From assembly GCF_035917235.1 (NCBI RefSeq), contig NZ_CP108423.1, positions 4,369,501 to 4,433,500 on the forward strand: a DNA stretch of 64,000 nt, read 5' to 3'. This document shows, one piece after another, positions 9,403 through 17,119 of the stretch. Numbering within the stretch: the first letter of the stretch is position 1; every line of letters begins with the position of its first letter. This DNA comes from Streptomyces sp. NBC_01294 (GTDB taxonomy: Bacteria > Actinomycetota > Actinomycetes > Streptomycetales > Streptomycetaceae). The translations under genes were made by a program, and so were the position numbers. Below the pieces are notes generated by a model. That model did not search any database, had not been told where the DNA came from, and saw only the letters and a list, made by a program, of their open reading frames with translations.

Positions 9403-9798
9403 TCATTCGCTCAGGAAGAGCGCCAGCACGGTCGCCGACAGCAGGAGGCCGGCGCCGGCCATCAGCTTGGCCGCTGTCGGCCGTTGGCGCGGGTCCGCCC
9501 CTGCGGCCAGCAGGAGTTGTAGCACCGAAGGGATGAAGAGGAACATCCCGGCCATGGCGCCGACGAAGGACCACGGCAGCACCAGGGCCGAGACGAGTCC
9601 GATGGACCACCCGAAGCCCGACGGCCGGGCGTGCAGCAGCAGCGGGATGGCAACCACCCCGGCGGTCACGAGGGCCGGAGTGAGAGTGAAGTAGCCCTGG
9701 CCCGACCACGCGATCAGCGGGACCAGGGGGGTGACCGCGGCGAGCACCACGAGGCCGAACTGCCATGGATGAACGCTGTCTCGCGCAGCAGCCTGCAT
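9403..9798 (-). CDS. Small integral membrane protein, function unknown
   Basis: About 131 residues with four hydrophobic segments (around LVVLAAVTPLVPLIAW, ALVTAGVVAIPLLLHA, GLVSALVLPWSFVGAMAG and a C-terminal KLMAGAGLLLSATVLALFL). No recognised domain. ATG 9798 is the probable start; an upstream in-frame codon at 9834 would add 12 residues. It is divergent from the methyltransferase at 9911. Hydropathy supports it being a real gene. Confidence 0.6.
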   Translation of the reverse strand: MQAAARDSVHPWQFGLVVLAAVTPLVPLIAWSGQGYFTLTPALVTAGVVAIPLLLHARPSGFGWSIGLVSALVLPWSFVGAMAGMFLFIPSVLQLLLAAGADPRQRPTAAKLMAGAGLLLSATVLALFLSE

Positions 9799-9910
9799 GA
9801 TCCGCCCCCGGCCCGATGACTTGAACGCGTTCAAGATACCGTACTCGGCCGTGGGCCCGTCTCGCGGTCATGAGCCGCTGCGAACGGGCGCGGATGTTAG
9901 CTTCCATCCC

Positions 9911-10540
9911 GTGGTGGAGCATCAGGCCGAGACCAGGGCGGCCTACGACGGGGTCGTCGAGCTGTACGCCTCGATGTTCGCCGATCGGCTGGAGACGCAT
10001 CCGTTCTCGCGGGCCATGGTCGCCACCTTCGCCGAGCTGGTGCGCGGGACGGGGAACCTGCGGGCAGCCGACGTCGGGTGCGGGCCCGGGCATCTGACGG
10101 CCATGCTGAACGAGCTCGGGCTGGACGCCTTCGGGGTCGACCTCTCGCCGGGCATGGTCGACCACGCCCGGCGGGCCCATCCGGCGCTGCGGTTCGAGGA
10201 GGCGCGGATGGAGGCCCTGCCGGTCGAGGACCGCGCGCTCGGCGGCGTACTGGCCCACTACTCGATGATCCACACCCCGCCCGGGCACCTGCCCGCGCTG
10301 CTCGCCGAGCAGGTGCGCGTCCTGGCGCCGGGAGGCCTGCTCCTGGTCTCGTTCTTCGCGACCGACGGACCGGAGCCGGTCCGCTTCGACCACAAGGTGT
10401 CGCCCGCCTACAGCTGGCCGGCGGATCGGTTCGCCGAGCTGCTGGCCGGGGCCGGGCTCGTCCCGTTCGCCCGGCTGCTCCACGATCCGGCCTCCGAGCG
10501 GGGCTTCCTCGACGCCCACGTGCTGGCCCGCCGCCCTTAG
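9911..10540 (+). CDS. Class I SAM-dependent methyltransferase (Methyltransf_11 type)
   Basis: About 209 residues. Motif I is ADVGCGPGHLTAML, the acidic residue of motif II lies in FGVDLSPGMVDHARR, and post-I motifs are LPVEDRALGGVLAHYSMIH and VRVLAPGGLLLVSF. This is a typical small-molecule methyltransferase core with no substrate-specific extension. The open frame begins at 9797, but TAGCTT at 9898-9903 ends 7 nt before GTG 9911, which fits a leaderless start there (MVEHQAETRAAYDG). The natural substrate is unknown. It is followed by a frameshifted glycine-rich gene. Confidence 0.85.
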   Translation: MVEHQAETRAAYDGVVELYASMFADRLETHPFSRAMVATFAELVRGTGNLRAADVGCGPGHLTAMLNELGLDAFGVDLSPGMVDHARRAHPALRFEEARMEALPVEDRALGGVLAHYSMIHTPPGHLPALLAEQVRVLAPGGLLLVSFFATDGPEPVRFDHKVSPAYSWPADRFAELLAGAGLVPFARLLHDPASERGFLDAHVLARRP

Positions 10541-10543
10541 GCC

Positions 10544-11439
10544 GTGTCGTCAAAGTCCCGTCTGGGCCGCCCGCGGCAGGCGGACGTGTGCGGTCGCCCG
10601 CCCGGCCCAACTCCTCACCTGCGCGGGCCAAGTAGCGCTCCTCGCCTCCCTCGCCGCGGTGATGGCGTTCTCCGGCCAGCTGCTCACCCCGGCCGTCTCC
10701 GCCCAGGCGTACGGCGGCGGGGGCGGCGGGCCGAAGCCGAAGCCGAAGCCGAAGCCGCCCGTGGCGCCCACCGTGATCCACGGCCTGCGGGAGTTCGCCG
10801 CGGACGGGTCCTTCACGCCTCCCGCGGGCGTCACCTCGGTGCACGTCCAGGCCTGGGGCGGCGGCGGAGGCGGCGGAGGAGGAGGCGGAGCCGCCGCCGG
10901 TGAGGGGAACGGCCCCGGAGGAAGCAGTGGCGGCGGCGCCGGCGGGTTCACCTGGTGCGTCCTCAGGGTCCAGCCCGGCCAGATCTACACGGTCGACGTG
11001 GGCACCGGCGGAACCCCGGGCACCCCCGGGACCGGCGGCCCCGCCGTCGACAACCCCGGAACCACCGGCGGCACCGCCGGATCCGGCAGCTCGACGACCC
11101 TGGCCTCCCCCAACGGCGTCCAGCTCGTCGCGGGCGGCGGTATCGGGGGCGGCGGCGGTGGCGGGGCACCACCACGGTCGGCGTACCGGGTACGGGCGGC
11201 AGCGGAGGGACCGCCCTGTGTAACAGCCTCGACGCGGTGAACCGCACGGGTGAGAACGGTGCGGGCGGCGCCGCGGGCAGGGAGGGGGCGGCGCGGTCGA
11301 CGGCATCGTCGCGCCGACCCCGCCGAACAGCGGCGCCGGCGGTGACGGCGTGATCGGCGGCCCCGGCGGCCTCACTCCGGGCGCCGACGGATTCCCCGGT
11401 CTTCCGGGCGGTCCGGGCTACCTCGTCGTGTTCTGGTAG
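10544..11439 (+). pseudogene. Glycine-rich secreted protein gene with multiple frameshifts
   Basis: Coding character runs from a basic N-terminus (SSKSRLGRPRQ, GTG 10544) through a signal-peptide-like segment (LLTCAGQVALLASLAAVMAFSG, then VSAQAYGG), a KPKPKPKP stretch, a strand-forming region (SFTPPAGVTSVHVQAWGGGG) and long Gly-rich repeats. It ends in PGGPGYLVVFW at TAG 11437. No single frame joins these parts. The body is in the frame of 10659; around 11155-11170 it moves to another frame (TTTVGVPGTGGSGGTALCNS); around 11270-11290 it moves again (GGAVDGIVAPTPPNSGAGG). The N-terminal portion may need a further shift near 10580. All breaks fall in G/C-rich tracts, so either decay or base-calling errors could explain them. 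The intact relative would be a secreted glycine-rich beta-strand protein. Confidence 0.7.
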
Positions 11440-11440
11440 G

Positions 11441-11612
11441 CCGGACTGTGGAGGGCCCCGGACTGTGGAGGGGCCCGGACTGTGAAGGGGGTCCCGGACC
11501 GTGAAGGGTCCCGGACTGTGAAGGGTCCCGGACTGTGAAGGGTCCCGGACCGTGAAGGGTCCCGGACTGTGAAAGTCCCCGGACCTTGAAAGTCCCCGGA
11601 CCGTGAAGGGCC
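11441..11612. repeat. 17-bp minisatellite, ten units
   Basis: Ten head-to-tail copies of a 17-nt unit with consensus CCGGACYGTGAAGGGTC; one copy is 19 nt. They begin 2 nt after the stop codon of the glycine-rich pseudogene. Units differ by one to four bases, mostly TGTGAA versus CGTGAA and GGGTC versus AAGTCC. There are no unique spacers, so this is not a CRISPR. The array runs straight into a terminator hairpin. Confidence 0.92.
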
Positions 11613-11647
11613 CCCTGCCTGCGCGGATCTCCCGCGGGCAGGGGGCC
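11609..11647. terminator. Bidirectional terminator hairpin
   Basis: An 11-bp perfect G/C stem (11609-11619 with 11637-11647) lies between the glycine-rich gene and the small Cys-rich gene on the other strand; it is followed by TCT on the plus side. Confidence 0.7.
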
Positions 11648-11679
11648 TCTCACGTGCGCAGGGCCGGTGACGGCGGCCG

Positions 11680-11829
11680 TCAGCCGCCGCACTGGCAGGG
11701 GGCGCCGGACTGGCAGCCGCAGCCGCAGCCGGAGCCGCAGCCGCAGGCCGCGAGCAGCGGGAGCCGCAGCGGCTCCGGCCGCGACGGCTGCTCCTGCTCC
11801 GGGGTGATGGGGACGGGGGAATCGGGCAT
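11680..11829 (-). CDS. 49-residue Cys-rich peptide, metallothionein-like
   Basis: A short gene on the minus strand with an excellent ribosome site (GAGGAGGAAC just before ATG 11829) and a TGA stop at 11680-11682. The N-terminal half is polar and Pro-rich (MPDSPVPITPEQEQPSRPEP). The C-terminal 21 residues alternate Cys and Gly (CGCGSGCGCGC, then a Ser-Gly-Ala-Pro linker and CQCGG), giving seven cysteines. Such a density suggests binding of zinc, copper or other soft metals, or a precursor of a Cys-rich product; this is inference from composition. It sits between phoU and the minisatellite, co-directional with phoU, 116 nt beyond the phoU stop on the opposite side, so it is not an obvious phoU operon member. 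Confidence 0.7.
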   Translation of the reverse strand: MPDSPVPITPEQEQPSRPEPLRLPLLAACGCGSGCGCGCQSGAPCQCGG

Positions 11830-11945
11830 GGTTCCTCCTCGTAGGCGGCATACGGGACTTCGTACGTCGGACCGCCCTCTGCCTCATTCATGCCCAGCGG
11901 CACCGGCGCGTCAACGGCGCATTGGGGCTCGGCGCCCCCCGGCTG

Positions 11946-12623
11946 TCAGACGCCCTCGACCTGGGTCGGCTGCTGGAGGTCGTCCGCGTGCTCACCCGTC
12001 ACCAGGTAGACCACGCGCTTGGCCACCGACACCGCGTGGTCGGCGAAGCGCTCGTAGTAGCGGCCCAGCAGCGTCACGTCCACGGCCGTCTCGATGCCGT
12101 GCTTCCAGCGGTCATCCATCAGGTGCTGGAACAGCGTGCGGTGCAGCTGGTCCATCTCGTCGTCGTCCGTCTCCAGCTGGAGGGCGAGGTCGACGTCCTT
12201 CGTGATGATGACCTCGGCGGCCTTCGCCATCAGGCGCTGCGCCAGCTGACCCATCTCCAGGATGGTGGCGTGCAGGTCCCGCGGCACGGCCGTGTCCGGG
12301 AAGCGCAGCCGGGCGAGCTTCGCCACGTGCTGGGCCAGGTCGCCGCTGCGCTCCAGGTCGGCGCTCATCCGCAGCGAGGTCACGACGATGCGCAGGTCGG
12401 TGGCGACCGGCTGCTGGCGGGCCAGCAGGGCGATGGCGCGGGCCTCCAGGTCGTGCTGCAGGTCGTCGACCTTCTGGTCGGCGGCGATGACGCTCTCGGC
12501 GAGCTTCAGGTCGGCGTCGAGCATGGACGTCGTGGCCCGCCCGATCGCGGAACCGACGAGCCGGGCCATCTCGACCAGGCTCTCTCCGATCGAGTCCAGT
12601 TCCTCGTGGTACGCGTCGCGCAT
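11946..12623 (-). CDS. phoU: Phosphate signalling protein PhoU
   Basis: A 225-residue all-helical protein with the duplicated three-helix PhoU fold; each half carries an acidic metal-cluster motif (ESVIAADQKVDDLQHDLEARA in the first half, DVDLALQLETDDDEMDQL in the second). Known role: a negative modulator that couples the Pst phosphate transporter to the PhoR kinase so that the Pho regulon is off in high phosphate. It is divergent from phoR-phoP, sharing the 217-nt promoter region that holds a PHO-box-like site. The ATG 12623 start has GAGAGAGGGA upstream. Confidence 0.95.
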   Translation of the reverse strand: MRDAYHEELDSIGESLVEMARLVGSAIGRATTSMLDADLKLAESVIAADQKVDDLQHDLEARAIALLARQQPVATDLRIVVTSLRMSADLERSGDLAQHVAKLARLRFPDTAVPRDLHATILEMGQLAQRLMAKAAEVIITKDVDLALQLETDDDEMDQLHRTLFQHLMDDRWKHGIETAVDVTLLGRYYERFADHAVSVAKRVVYLVTGEHADDLQQPTQVEGV

Positions 12624-12738
12624 GTCTCGTGTCCCTCTCTCGACCTACTACTGCGGTACTGCCCGGGGGCGGGCCGGGGCGGCCATCGGCCCCACGTTGA
12701 CACGGTGAGCCGCAAACGCGTCCGACTCCGGCACCACA

Positions 12739-12767
12739 AGTGAATCAACCCCGTCGCCAGGGTGAAC
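12739..12767 (-). promoter_or_regulatory. PHO-box-like PhoP site between phoU and phoR
   Basis: On the minus strand GTTCACC (complement of 12761-12767) and ATTCACT (complement of 12739-12745) lie exactly 22 nt apart. This matches two periods of the 11-nt direct-repeat units known for Streptomyces PhoP; the middle unit is degenerate. The position fits autoregulation of phoU and phoRP. Confidence 0.55.
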
Positions 12768-12840
12768 TCTGGGCGACGACTGTTCGAGGTGCCACCCGAA
12801 CGGCTGTGGAAGTGTTGTCGGGCCTGCTTAACCTGGATCC

Positions 12841-14040
12841 ATGGACGTGAACGCGGCGGTCGCCGCAGCTGCAGCGATCGCCGGTCTTTGCACCGGCGTC
12901 ATCGCAATGCTGGCGTTCCGCTGGAGCGAGCGCGACCAAGCCCGCCCCACCCGGAGCTCCATGCGCCCCGACATCAATGCGGTGCTCCCGCCCGGCGTGG
13001 ACACCGTCCTCTCCGTGCTGCGCTCCTCCGCCGTCGTACTGGACGAGGGAGACGCGGTGGTCAAGGCCAGCTCGGCGGCGTACGCCCTCGGCCTGGTCCG
13101 CGGCGGCAAACTCGCCGTCGAACCCATGCTGCACATGGCCCGCGACACCCGTCGCGACGGGGAGATACGCCAGGTCGAGCTGGACCTGCCCCGGCGCGGC
13201 ACCGGCCGCGGCGAGGCCCTCGCCGTCTCGGCGCGCGTCGCCCCGCTCGGCTCCCGCCTGGTGCTCCTCCTGGTCGAGGACCTCACCGAGGCGCGCCGCA
13301 TCGAGGCCGTACGCCGAGACTTCGTGGCCAACGTGTCGCACGAGCTGAAGACCCCGGTCGGGGCGATCTCCCTGCTGTCCGAGGCCGTCATGGACGCCGC
13401 GGACGACCCCGAGGCGGTCAGCCGCTTCGCCGGCCGCATGCAGATCGAGTCGACCCGGCTGATCAACCTCGTGCAGGAGCTCATCGACCTCTCCCGGGTA
13501 CAGAACGACGACCCGCTGGAGGACGCCGAGCCCGTACGCGTGGACACGCTGGTCGCCGAGGCCCTCGACCGATGCCGCCACACGGCGTCCTCGAAGCAGA
13601 TCACCATGGCCTCGGGCGGCACCGCTGACCTGCGCGTCTGGGGCAACCGCGGACAGCTCGCGGCCGCTCTCGGAAACCTGGTCGAGAACGCCGTCAACTA
13701 CAGCCCCGCCCGTACCCGCGTCGGCATAGCCGGGCGCAGGGTGACGGCACCTGGGGGAGACTTGATCGAGATCGCCGTGACCGACCAGGGCATCGGCATC
13801 CCGGAAAAGGACCGCGAGCGCATCTTCGAGCGCTTCTACCGCGTGGACCCGGCCCGCTCCCGTGCCACGGGAGGAACGGGCCTCGGCCTTGCGATCGTGA
13901 AGCACGTGGCGGCCTCGCACGGCGGGGAGGTGTCGGTATGGAGCTCGGAGGGCCAGGGTTCCACGTTCACCCTGCGACTCCCCGAAGCAGCCGCGCCGGC
14001 CCCGGCGACGGCCCCCCGCACCCACCCGACCCCTGCCTGA
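12841..14040 (+). CDS. phoR: Phosphate sensor histidine kinase PhoR
   Basis: 399 residues. One N-terminal membrane segment (about 5-27) is followed by a PAS-like cytoplasmic region (about 50-150) and the dimerisation/phosphoacceptor helix DFVANVSHELKTPVGAI with His167. The HATPase domain has the N box (LGNLVENAVNYSPA), G1 (DQGIGIP), the F box (IFERFYRVD) and G2 (GTGLGLAIVKHV). It phosphorylates PhoP under phosphate starvation. The single membrane helix and lack of a sensor loop agree with control through PhoU/Pst rather than direct phosphate binding. TAACCT at 12829-12834 ends 6 nt before the ATG, suggesting leaderless transcription. phoP follows after 41 nt. Confidence 0.95.
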   Translation: MDVNAAVAAAAAIAGLCTGVIAMLAFRWSERDQARPTRSSMRPDINAVLPPGVDTVLSVLRSSAVVLDEGDAVVKASSAAYALGLVRGGKLAVEPMLHMARDTRRDGEIRQVELDLPRRGTGRGEALAVSARVAPLGSRLVLLLVEDLTEARRIEAVRRDFVANVSHELKTPVGAISLLSEAVMDAADDPEAVSRFAGRMQIESTRLINLVQELIDLSRVQNDDPLEDAEPVRVDTLVAEALDRCRHTASSKQITMASGGTADLRVWGNRGQLAAALGNLVENAVNYSPARTRVGIAGRRVTAPGGDLIEIAVTDQGIGIPEKDRERIFERFYRVDPARSRATGGTGLGLAIVKHVAASHGGEVSVWSSEGQGSTFTLRLPEAAAPAPATAPRTHPTPA

Positions 14041-14081
14041 ACCAGAACCGCTCCAGCCATTCCTGCCCCGGAGGTCCTTCC

Positions 14082-14762
14082 GTGACCCGAGTGCTCGTCG
14101 TCGAGGATGAGGAATCCTTCAGCGACGCCCTGTCCTACATGCTCCGCAAAGAGGGCTTCGAGGTCGCCATCGCCGCGACCGGGCCCGACGGGCTGGACGA
14201 GTTCGAGCGCAACGGCGCCGACCTCGTCCTCCTCGACCTGATGCTTCCCGGCCTGCCCGGTACCGAGGTGTGCCGGCAGCTGCGCGGCCGTTCCAACGTT
14301 CCCGTGATCATGGTGACCGCCAAGGACAGCGAGATCGACAAGGTCGTCGGGCTGGAGATAGGAGCAGACGACTACGTCACCAAGCCCTTCTCCTCGCGCG
14401 AGCTGGTCGCCCGCATCCGCGCGGTCCTGCGCCGCCGCGGCGAGCCGGAGGAGGTCACTCCGGCGGCCCTGGAGGCGGGTCCCGTCCGGATGGACGTCGA
14501 CCGCCACGTGGTCACCGTCGCCGGCGGCAAGGTGGACCTCCCGCTGAAGGAGTTCGACCTGCTGGAGATGCTGCTGCGCAACGCGGGACGCGTACTGACC
14601 CGCATGCAGCTGATCGACCGGGTCTGGGGCGCGGACTACGTCGGCGACACCAAGACGCTGGACGTCCACGTCAAGCGCCTGCGCGCCAAGATCGAGCCGG
14701 ACCCGGGCGCGCCGCGCTACCTGGTCACGGTGCGCGGCCTCGGCTACAAGTTCGAGCCGTAA
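14082..14762 (+). CDS. phoP: Phosphate response regulator PhoP (OmpR family)
   Basis: 226 residues. The receiver domain has VVEDEESF at the N-terminus, phospho-acceptor Asp52 in VLLDLMLPG and the switch Lys in DDYVTKPF. The C-terminal winged helix (PLKEFDLLEMLLRNAGRVL, then TKTLDVHVKRLRAKIE) ends in RGLGYKFEP. It binds PHO boxes to activate phosphate-scavenging genes and, in Streptomyces, to modulate antibiotic production. GTG 14082 is fixed by GGAGG at 14070-14074. Its last 23 codons plus the following 9 nt are duplicated exactly 181 bp downstream. Confidence 0.96.
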   Translation: MTRVLVVEDEESFSDALSYMLRKEGFEVAIAATGPDGLDEFERNGADLVLLDLMLPGLPGTEVCRQLRGRSNVPVIMVTAKDSEIDKVVGLEIGADDYVTKPFSSRELVARIRAVLRRRGEPEEVTPAALEAGPVRMDVDRHVVTVAGGKVDLPLKEFDLLEMLLRNAGRVLTRMQLIDRVWGADYVGDTKTLDVHVKRLRAKIEPDPGAPRYLVTVRGLGYKFEP

Positions 14763-14950
14763 ACCGAAGACGTTCCCGCGGCACCACGGTCGGCCGGAGG
14801 CCGGCACAGCGCGCCGAAGCCGGTGAGGCCCCCCGGGGCCTGACCGTGCGAGGGGCGCACGTGGGACGGGGCTCGAGCCGGACCCGGGCGCGCCGCGCTA
14901 CCTGGTCACGGTGCGCGGCCTCGGCTACAAGTTCGAGCCGTAAACCGAAG
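14692..14950 (+). repeat. Exact 78-bp direct repeat of the phoP 3' end
   Basis: Positions 14692-14769 (end of phoP, stop codon and 9 nt) recur without mismatch at 14873-14950. Weaker similarity continues for about 12 nt past both copies. The second copy has no start codon of its own and is followed 10 nt later by the strong terminator that presumably once directly followed phoP. A tandem duplication with decay of the 103-nt interval is the simplest reading. Confidence 0.93.
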
Positions 14951-14960
14951 GACGTCCCCG

Positions 14961-15024
14961 CGTACGCATACGGGAAGGGCCCCCAGCCGCTGGTGCGGAT
15001 GGGGGCCCTTCCCGTATGCGTACG
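14961..15024. terminator. Bidirectional terminator, 24-bp perfect stem
   Basis: The arms 14961-14984 and 15001-15024 are perfectly complementary with a 16-nt loop. It sits between the convergent phoP and the lipoprotein gene and would terminate both. Confidence 0.92.
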
Positions 15025-15049
15025 CGTCGGCGCTGCGCCGGCGGCTGCG

Positions 15050-15739
15050 TCAGTGGCCCGCGCCGTGCGACGGAGAGCCCGACGGCTTGCCGGCGGTGCT
15101 GCCCGAGGGGGACCCGGACGGGCTGCCCGAGGGGGACCCGGTGGCCGCGCCCGACGGGGAGCCGGACGGGGAGCCGGACGGCGTGCCCGAGGGGCTGCCG
15201 GAGGCGGCGGGGCCGGCGGCCGGGGCCGCGGTCGGGCCGAACGGCGCCCAGGCGCCGGTGTTCGGGACCACGAAGGCCTGCAGCTCGACGCCGCCCGTGC
15301 TGCTCAGCTGGAAGACGACGTCCTGCACTTCGCCGTCCCTGGCGGCCGCGGAGCCGTCCTCGATCACGGCGGAGGCGTTGCCCTTGCCGCCGATCACCAC
15401 GTAGCCGAGGGCCGGCACGGTGATCTTGCCGGCGCCTTCGGCGGGCTTCAGCGCGACCTTGCCCTTGCCACCCGGGAGGGTGATGGCGTCCAGCGTCTCC
15501 GCCTTGGTGCCGTTGTTGAAGACCGTCGCCGAGACGACCGCGGGGCCCTTCTCGCCCTTCTGGCCCTGGGTGATCACCAGTGCGTTCTGGACCTCGATGT
15601 CGCCCTTGGCGGCGGCGGCGTTGTCCGGCTTGATCTGGAGGGTCTGCGCGTCGTTGCCCGCAGCGCACGCGGCCAGCGAGGCGATCGAGAACACGACGGC
15701 AGAGGCGGCGAGGGCGCCGCGTCGAAGGCTGCGGCTCAC
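15050..15739 (-). CDS. Secreted lipoprotein with copper-chaperone-like fold and Ser/Gly/Pro tail
   Basis: 229 residues. It has a lipoprotein signal peptide with lipobox LAAC (Cys25), then a beta-rich domain (about 35-175; QNALVITQGQKGEKGPAVVSATVFNNG, ALGYVVIGG) reminiscent of PCuAC/DUF461 proteins but lacking the Met/His copper motif. The C-terminal tail repeats SGSPSG/TGSPSG (about 180-225) and ends in SHGAGH. It is likely anchored on the outer face of the membrane. AAGGAG lies 12 nt before GTG 15739. It is convergent with phoP, so cotranscription with the pho genes is excluded. Function is unassigned. Confidence 0.75.
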   Translation of the reverse strand: MSRSLRRGALAASAVVFSIASLAACAAGNDAQTLQIKPDNAAAAKGDIEVQNALVITQGQKGEKGPAVVSATVFNNGTKAETLDAITLPGGKGKVALKPAEGAGKITVPALGYVVIGGKGNASAVIEDGSAAARDGEVQDVVFQLSSTGGVELQAFVVPNTGAWAPFGPTAAPAAGPAASGSPSGTPSGSPSGSPSGAATGSPSGSPSGSPSGSTAGKPSGSPSHGAGH

Positions 15740-16354
15740 GGCGGCGGCAACTCCTTGGACGAACGGAATGGGGAGGGTGGGCGCTCGGAACGGCCGAGGT
15801 GAAGCCGCTCTAAGGGTGTGTCAGCGCGCTTAGGTTACCGAGCCGCCGCCCCGCCCCCGCACCCGACCCTCCGCAGCCGGGCCACCACCCTGAGGGCGTC
15901 CCGCGATCTTGCATTCCGCTCGCCGTTCACCTCGGCGTCCCTCGCGGTGTTCACCTCGCCGATCATGTGCCGCTCGCATATCGTGCGCCGGACGCCCGTT
16001 GATCAATTTCCGGATTCCCTCGAACGGCACTTCGTGATCAATTCGGGGATTGGGCCGGAACCCGCTCCGTGGGGGCGGCCGCCAGTCGGACGGAGTAGTT
16101 CGGTTTCCCGACTCCGAAACCGGCAAAACGGGACGTACGTCACTCTGGTGGGGGTGCCGGGCAGGTGTAGCGTGGCCCTTTCGCCTGGTCCGTGCAGCGC
16201 CCCCGACCTGCGAATACCCCCTTCCGGAAGCCCTCCGCAGCACGTTCCTGTCGCTGTTGTCAAGCCCCGAGATGTGCCCTGACCTGCGAAAACGCCATTC
16301 ATAACAGTCAGTTCTCGTGTTACCCTGGATAGCCACGGAAGGGGTACCTGTCAC
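15740..16354. other. 615-nt gene-free region upstream of carD
   Basis: No convincing coding region. Two GTTCACCTCG copies at 15925 and 15949 (24 nt apart) resemble PhoP repeat units but have the wrong spacing. A less GC-rich stretch (about 15985-16060) contains two TGATCAATT copies. TACCCT at 16321-16326 is a possible -10 for carD, whose ribosome site (GGAAGGGG) lies about 14 nt before the start. The remainder shows nothing recognisable. Confidence 0.5.
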
Positions 16355-16837
16355 ATGACGTTCAAGGTTGGCGACACCGTGGTCTATCCCCATCACGGGG
16401 CCGCGCTGATCGAGGCCATTGAGACTCGTCAGATCAAAGGCGTGGACAAGACCTACTTGGTGCTCAAGGTCGCCCAGGGCGACCTGACGGTTCGTGTGCC
16501 TGCGGACAATGCGGAGTTCGTCGGCGTTCGCGACGTAGTCGGCCAGGACGGGCTGGACCGGGTCTTCGAGGTGCTTCGTGCACCGTATGCAGAAGAGCCG
16601 ACGAACTGGTCCCGGCGCTACAAGGCAAATCTGGAGAAGCTCGCTTCTGGCGATGTCATCAAGGTCGCCGAAGTGGTGCGTGACCTGTGGCGTCGTGAGC
16701 GTGAGCGCGGGCTTTCCGCGGGTGAGAAGCGCATGCTCGCGAAGGCGCGCCAGATCTTGGTGAGCGAGCTCGCGCTCGCTGAAAACACGAACGAGGACAA
16801 GGCCGAGGCCCTCCTCGACGAGGTGCTCGCGTCCTGA
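16355..16837 (+). CDS. carD: CarD/CdnL family RNA-polymerase-binding regulator
   Basis: 160 residues. The N-terminal Tudor-like RNAP-interaction domain ([20 protein letters not shown]) is followed by a helical DNA-binding C-terminal domain ([46 protein letters not shown]). It binds the RNA polymerase beta subunit and stabilises open complexes, notably at rRNA and housekeeping promoters; it is essential in mycobacteria. Length and motifs are complete. It precedes ispD by 282 nt, a gene order usual in actinobacteria. Codon use is less GC-extreme than that of its neighbours, as expected for a highly conserved gene. Confidence 0.95.
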   Translation: MTFKVGDTVVYPHHGAALIEAIETRQIKGVDKTYLVLKVAQGDLTVRVPADNAEFVGVRDVVGQDGLDRVFEVLRAPYAEEPTNWSRRYKANLEKLASGDVIKVAEVVRDLWRRERERGLSAGEKRMLAKARQILVSELALAENTNEDKAEALLDEVLAS

Positions 16838-17119
16838 CGCGAGGCCCCGTGCACCATTTGCGTGCACAGCTTGCCGCGGTGCCCGATGACAAGGTCTCTC
16901 CTCCACGAGGGACCTGTTGCCGGGCGCTGCGGCATGTCTGTATCCGTACCCTTGTCCGTACCTTTGCGGTCACTACGTCACTGGCACCCTCCCCATGGTG
17001 TGCCGGGCCCGGGCAGCCTGCTCGACCGGTCGTCACGGAAGGGGCGAGGGCGTCGCACCCGGCACCCCTCAGGCCATACCCATGTCGGCCGAAGTCACAA
17101 ACCTGGCTCGGAGCTACTG

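Noticed and set aside
11441..11612. Possible CRISPR array
   Set aside because: Units are 17 nt and contiguous with no unique spacers, and no cas genes are present; it is a tandem repeat.
14873..14950. Second, truncated phoP gene
   Set aside because: Only the last 23 codons are present with no start or ribosome site, so it is a duplicated fragment rather than a gene.
14270..15802. Open frame spanning phoP, its duplicated end and the lipoprotein gene
   Set aside because: It crosses a 24-bp terminator stem and two real genes in other frames, and is Arg/Gly low complexity.
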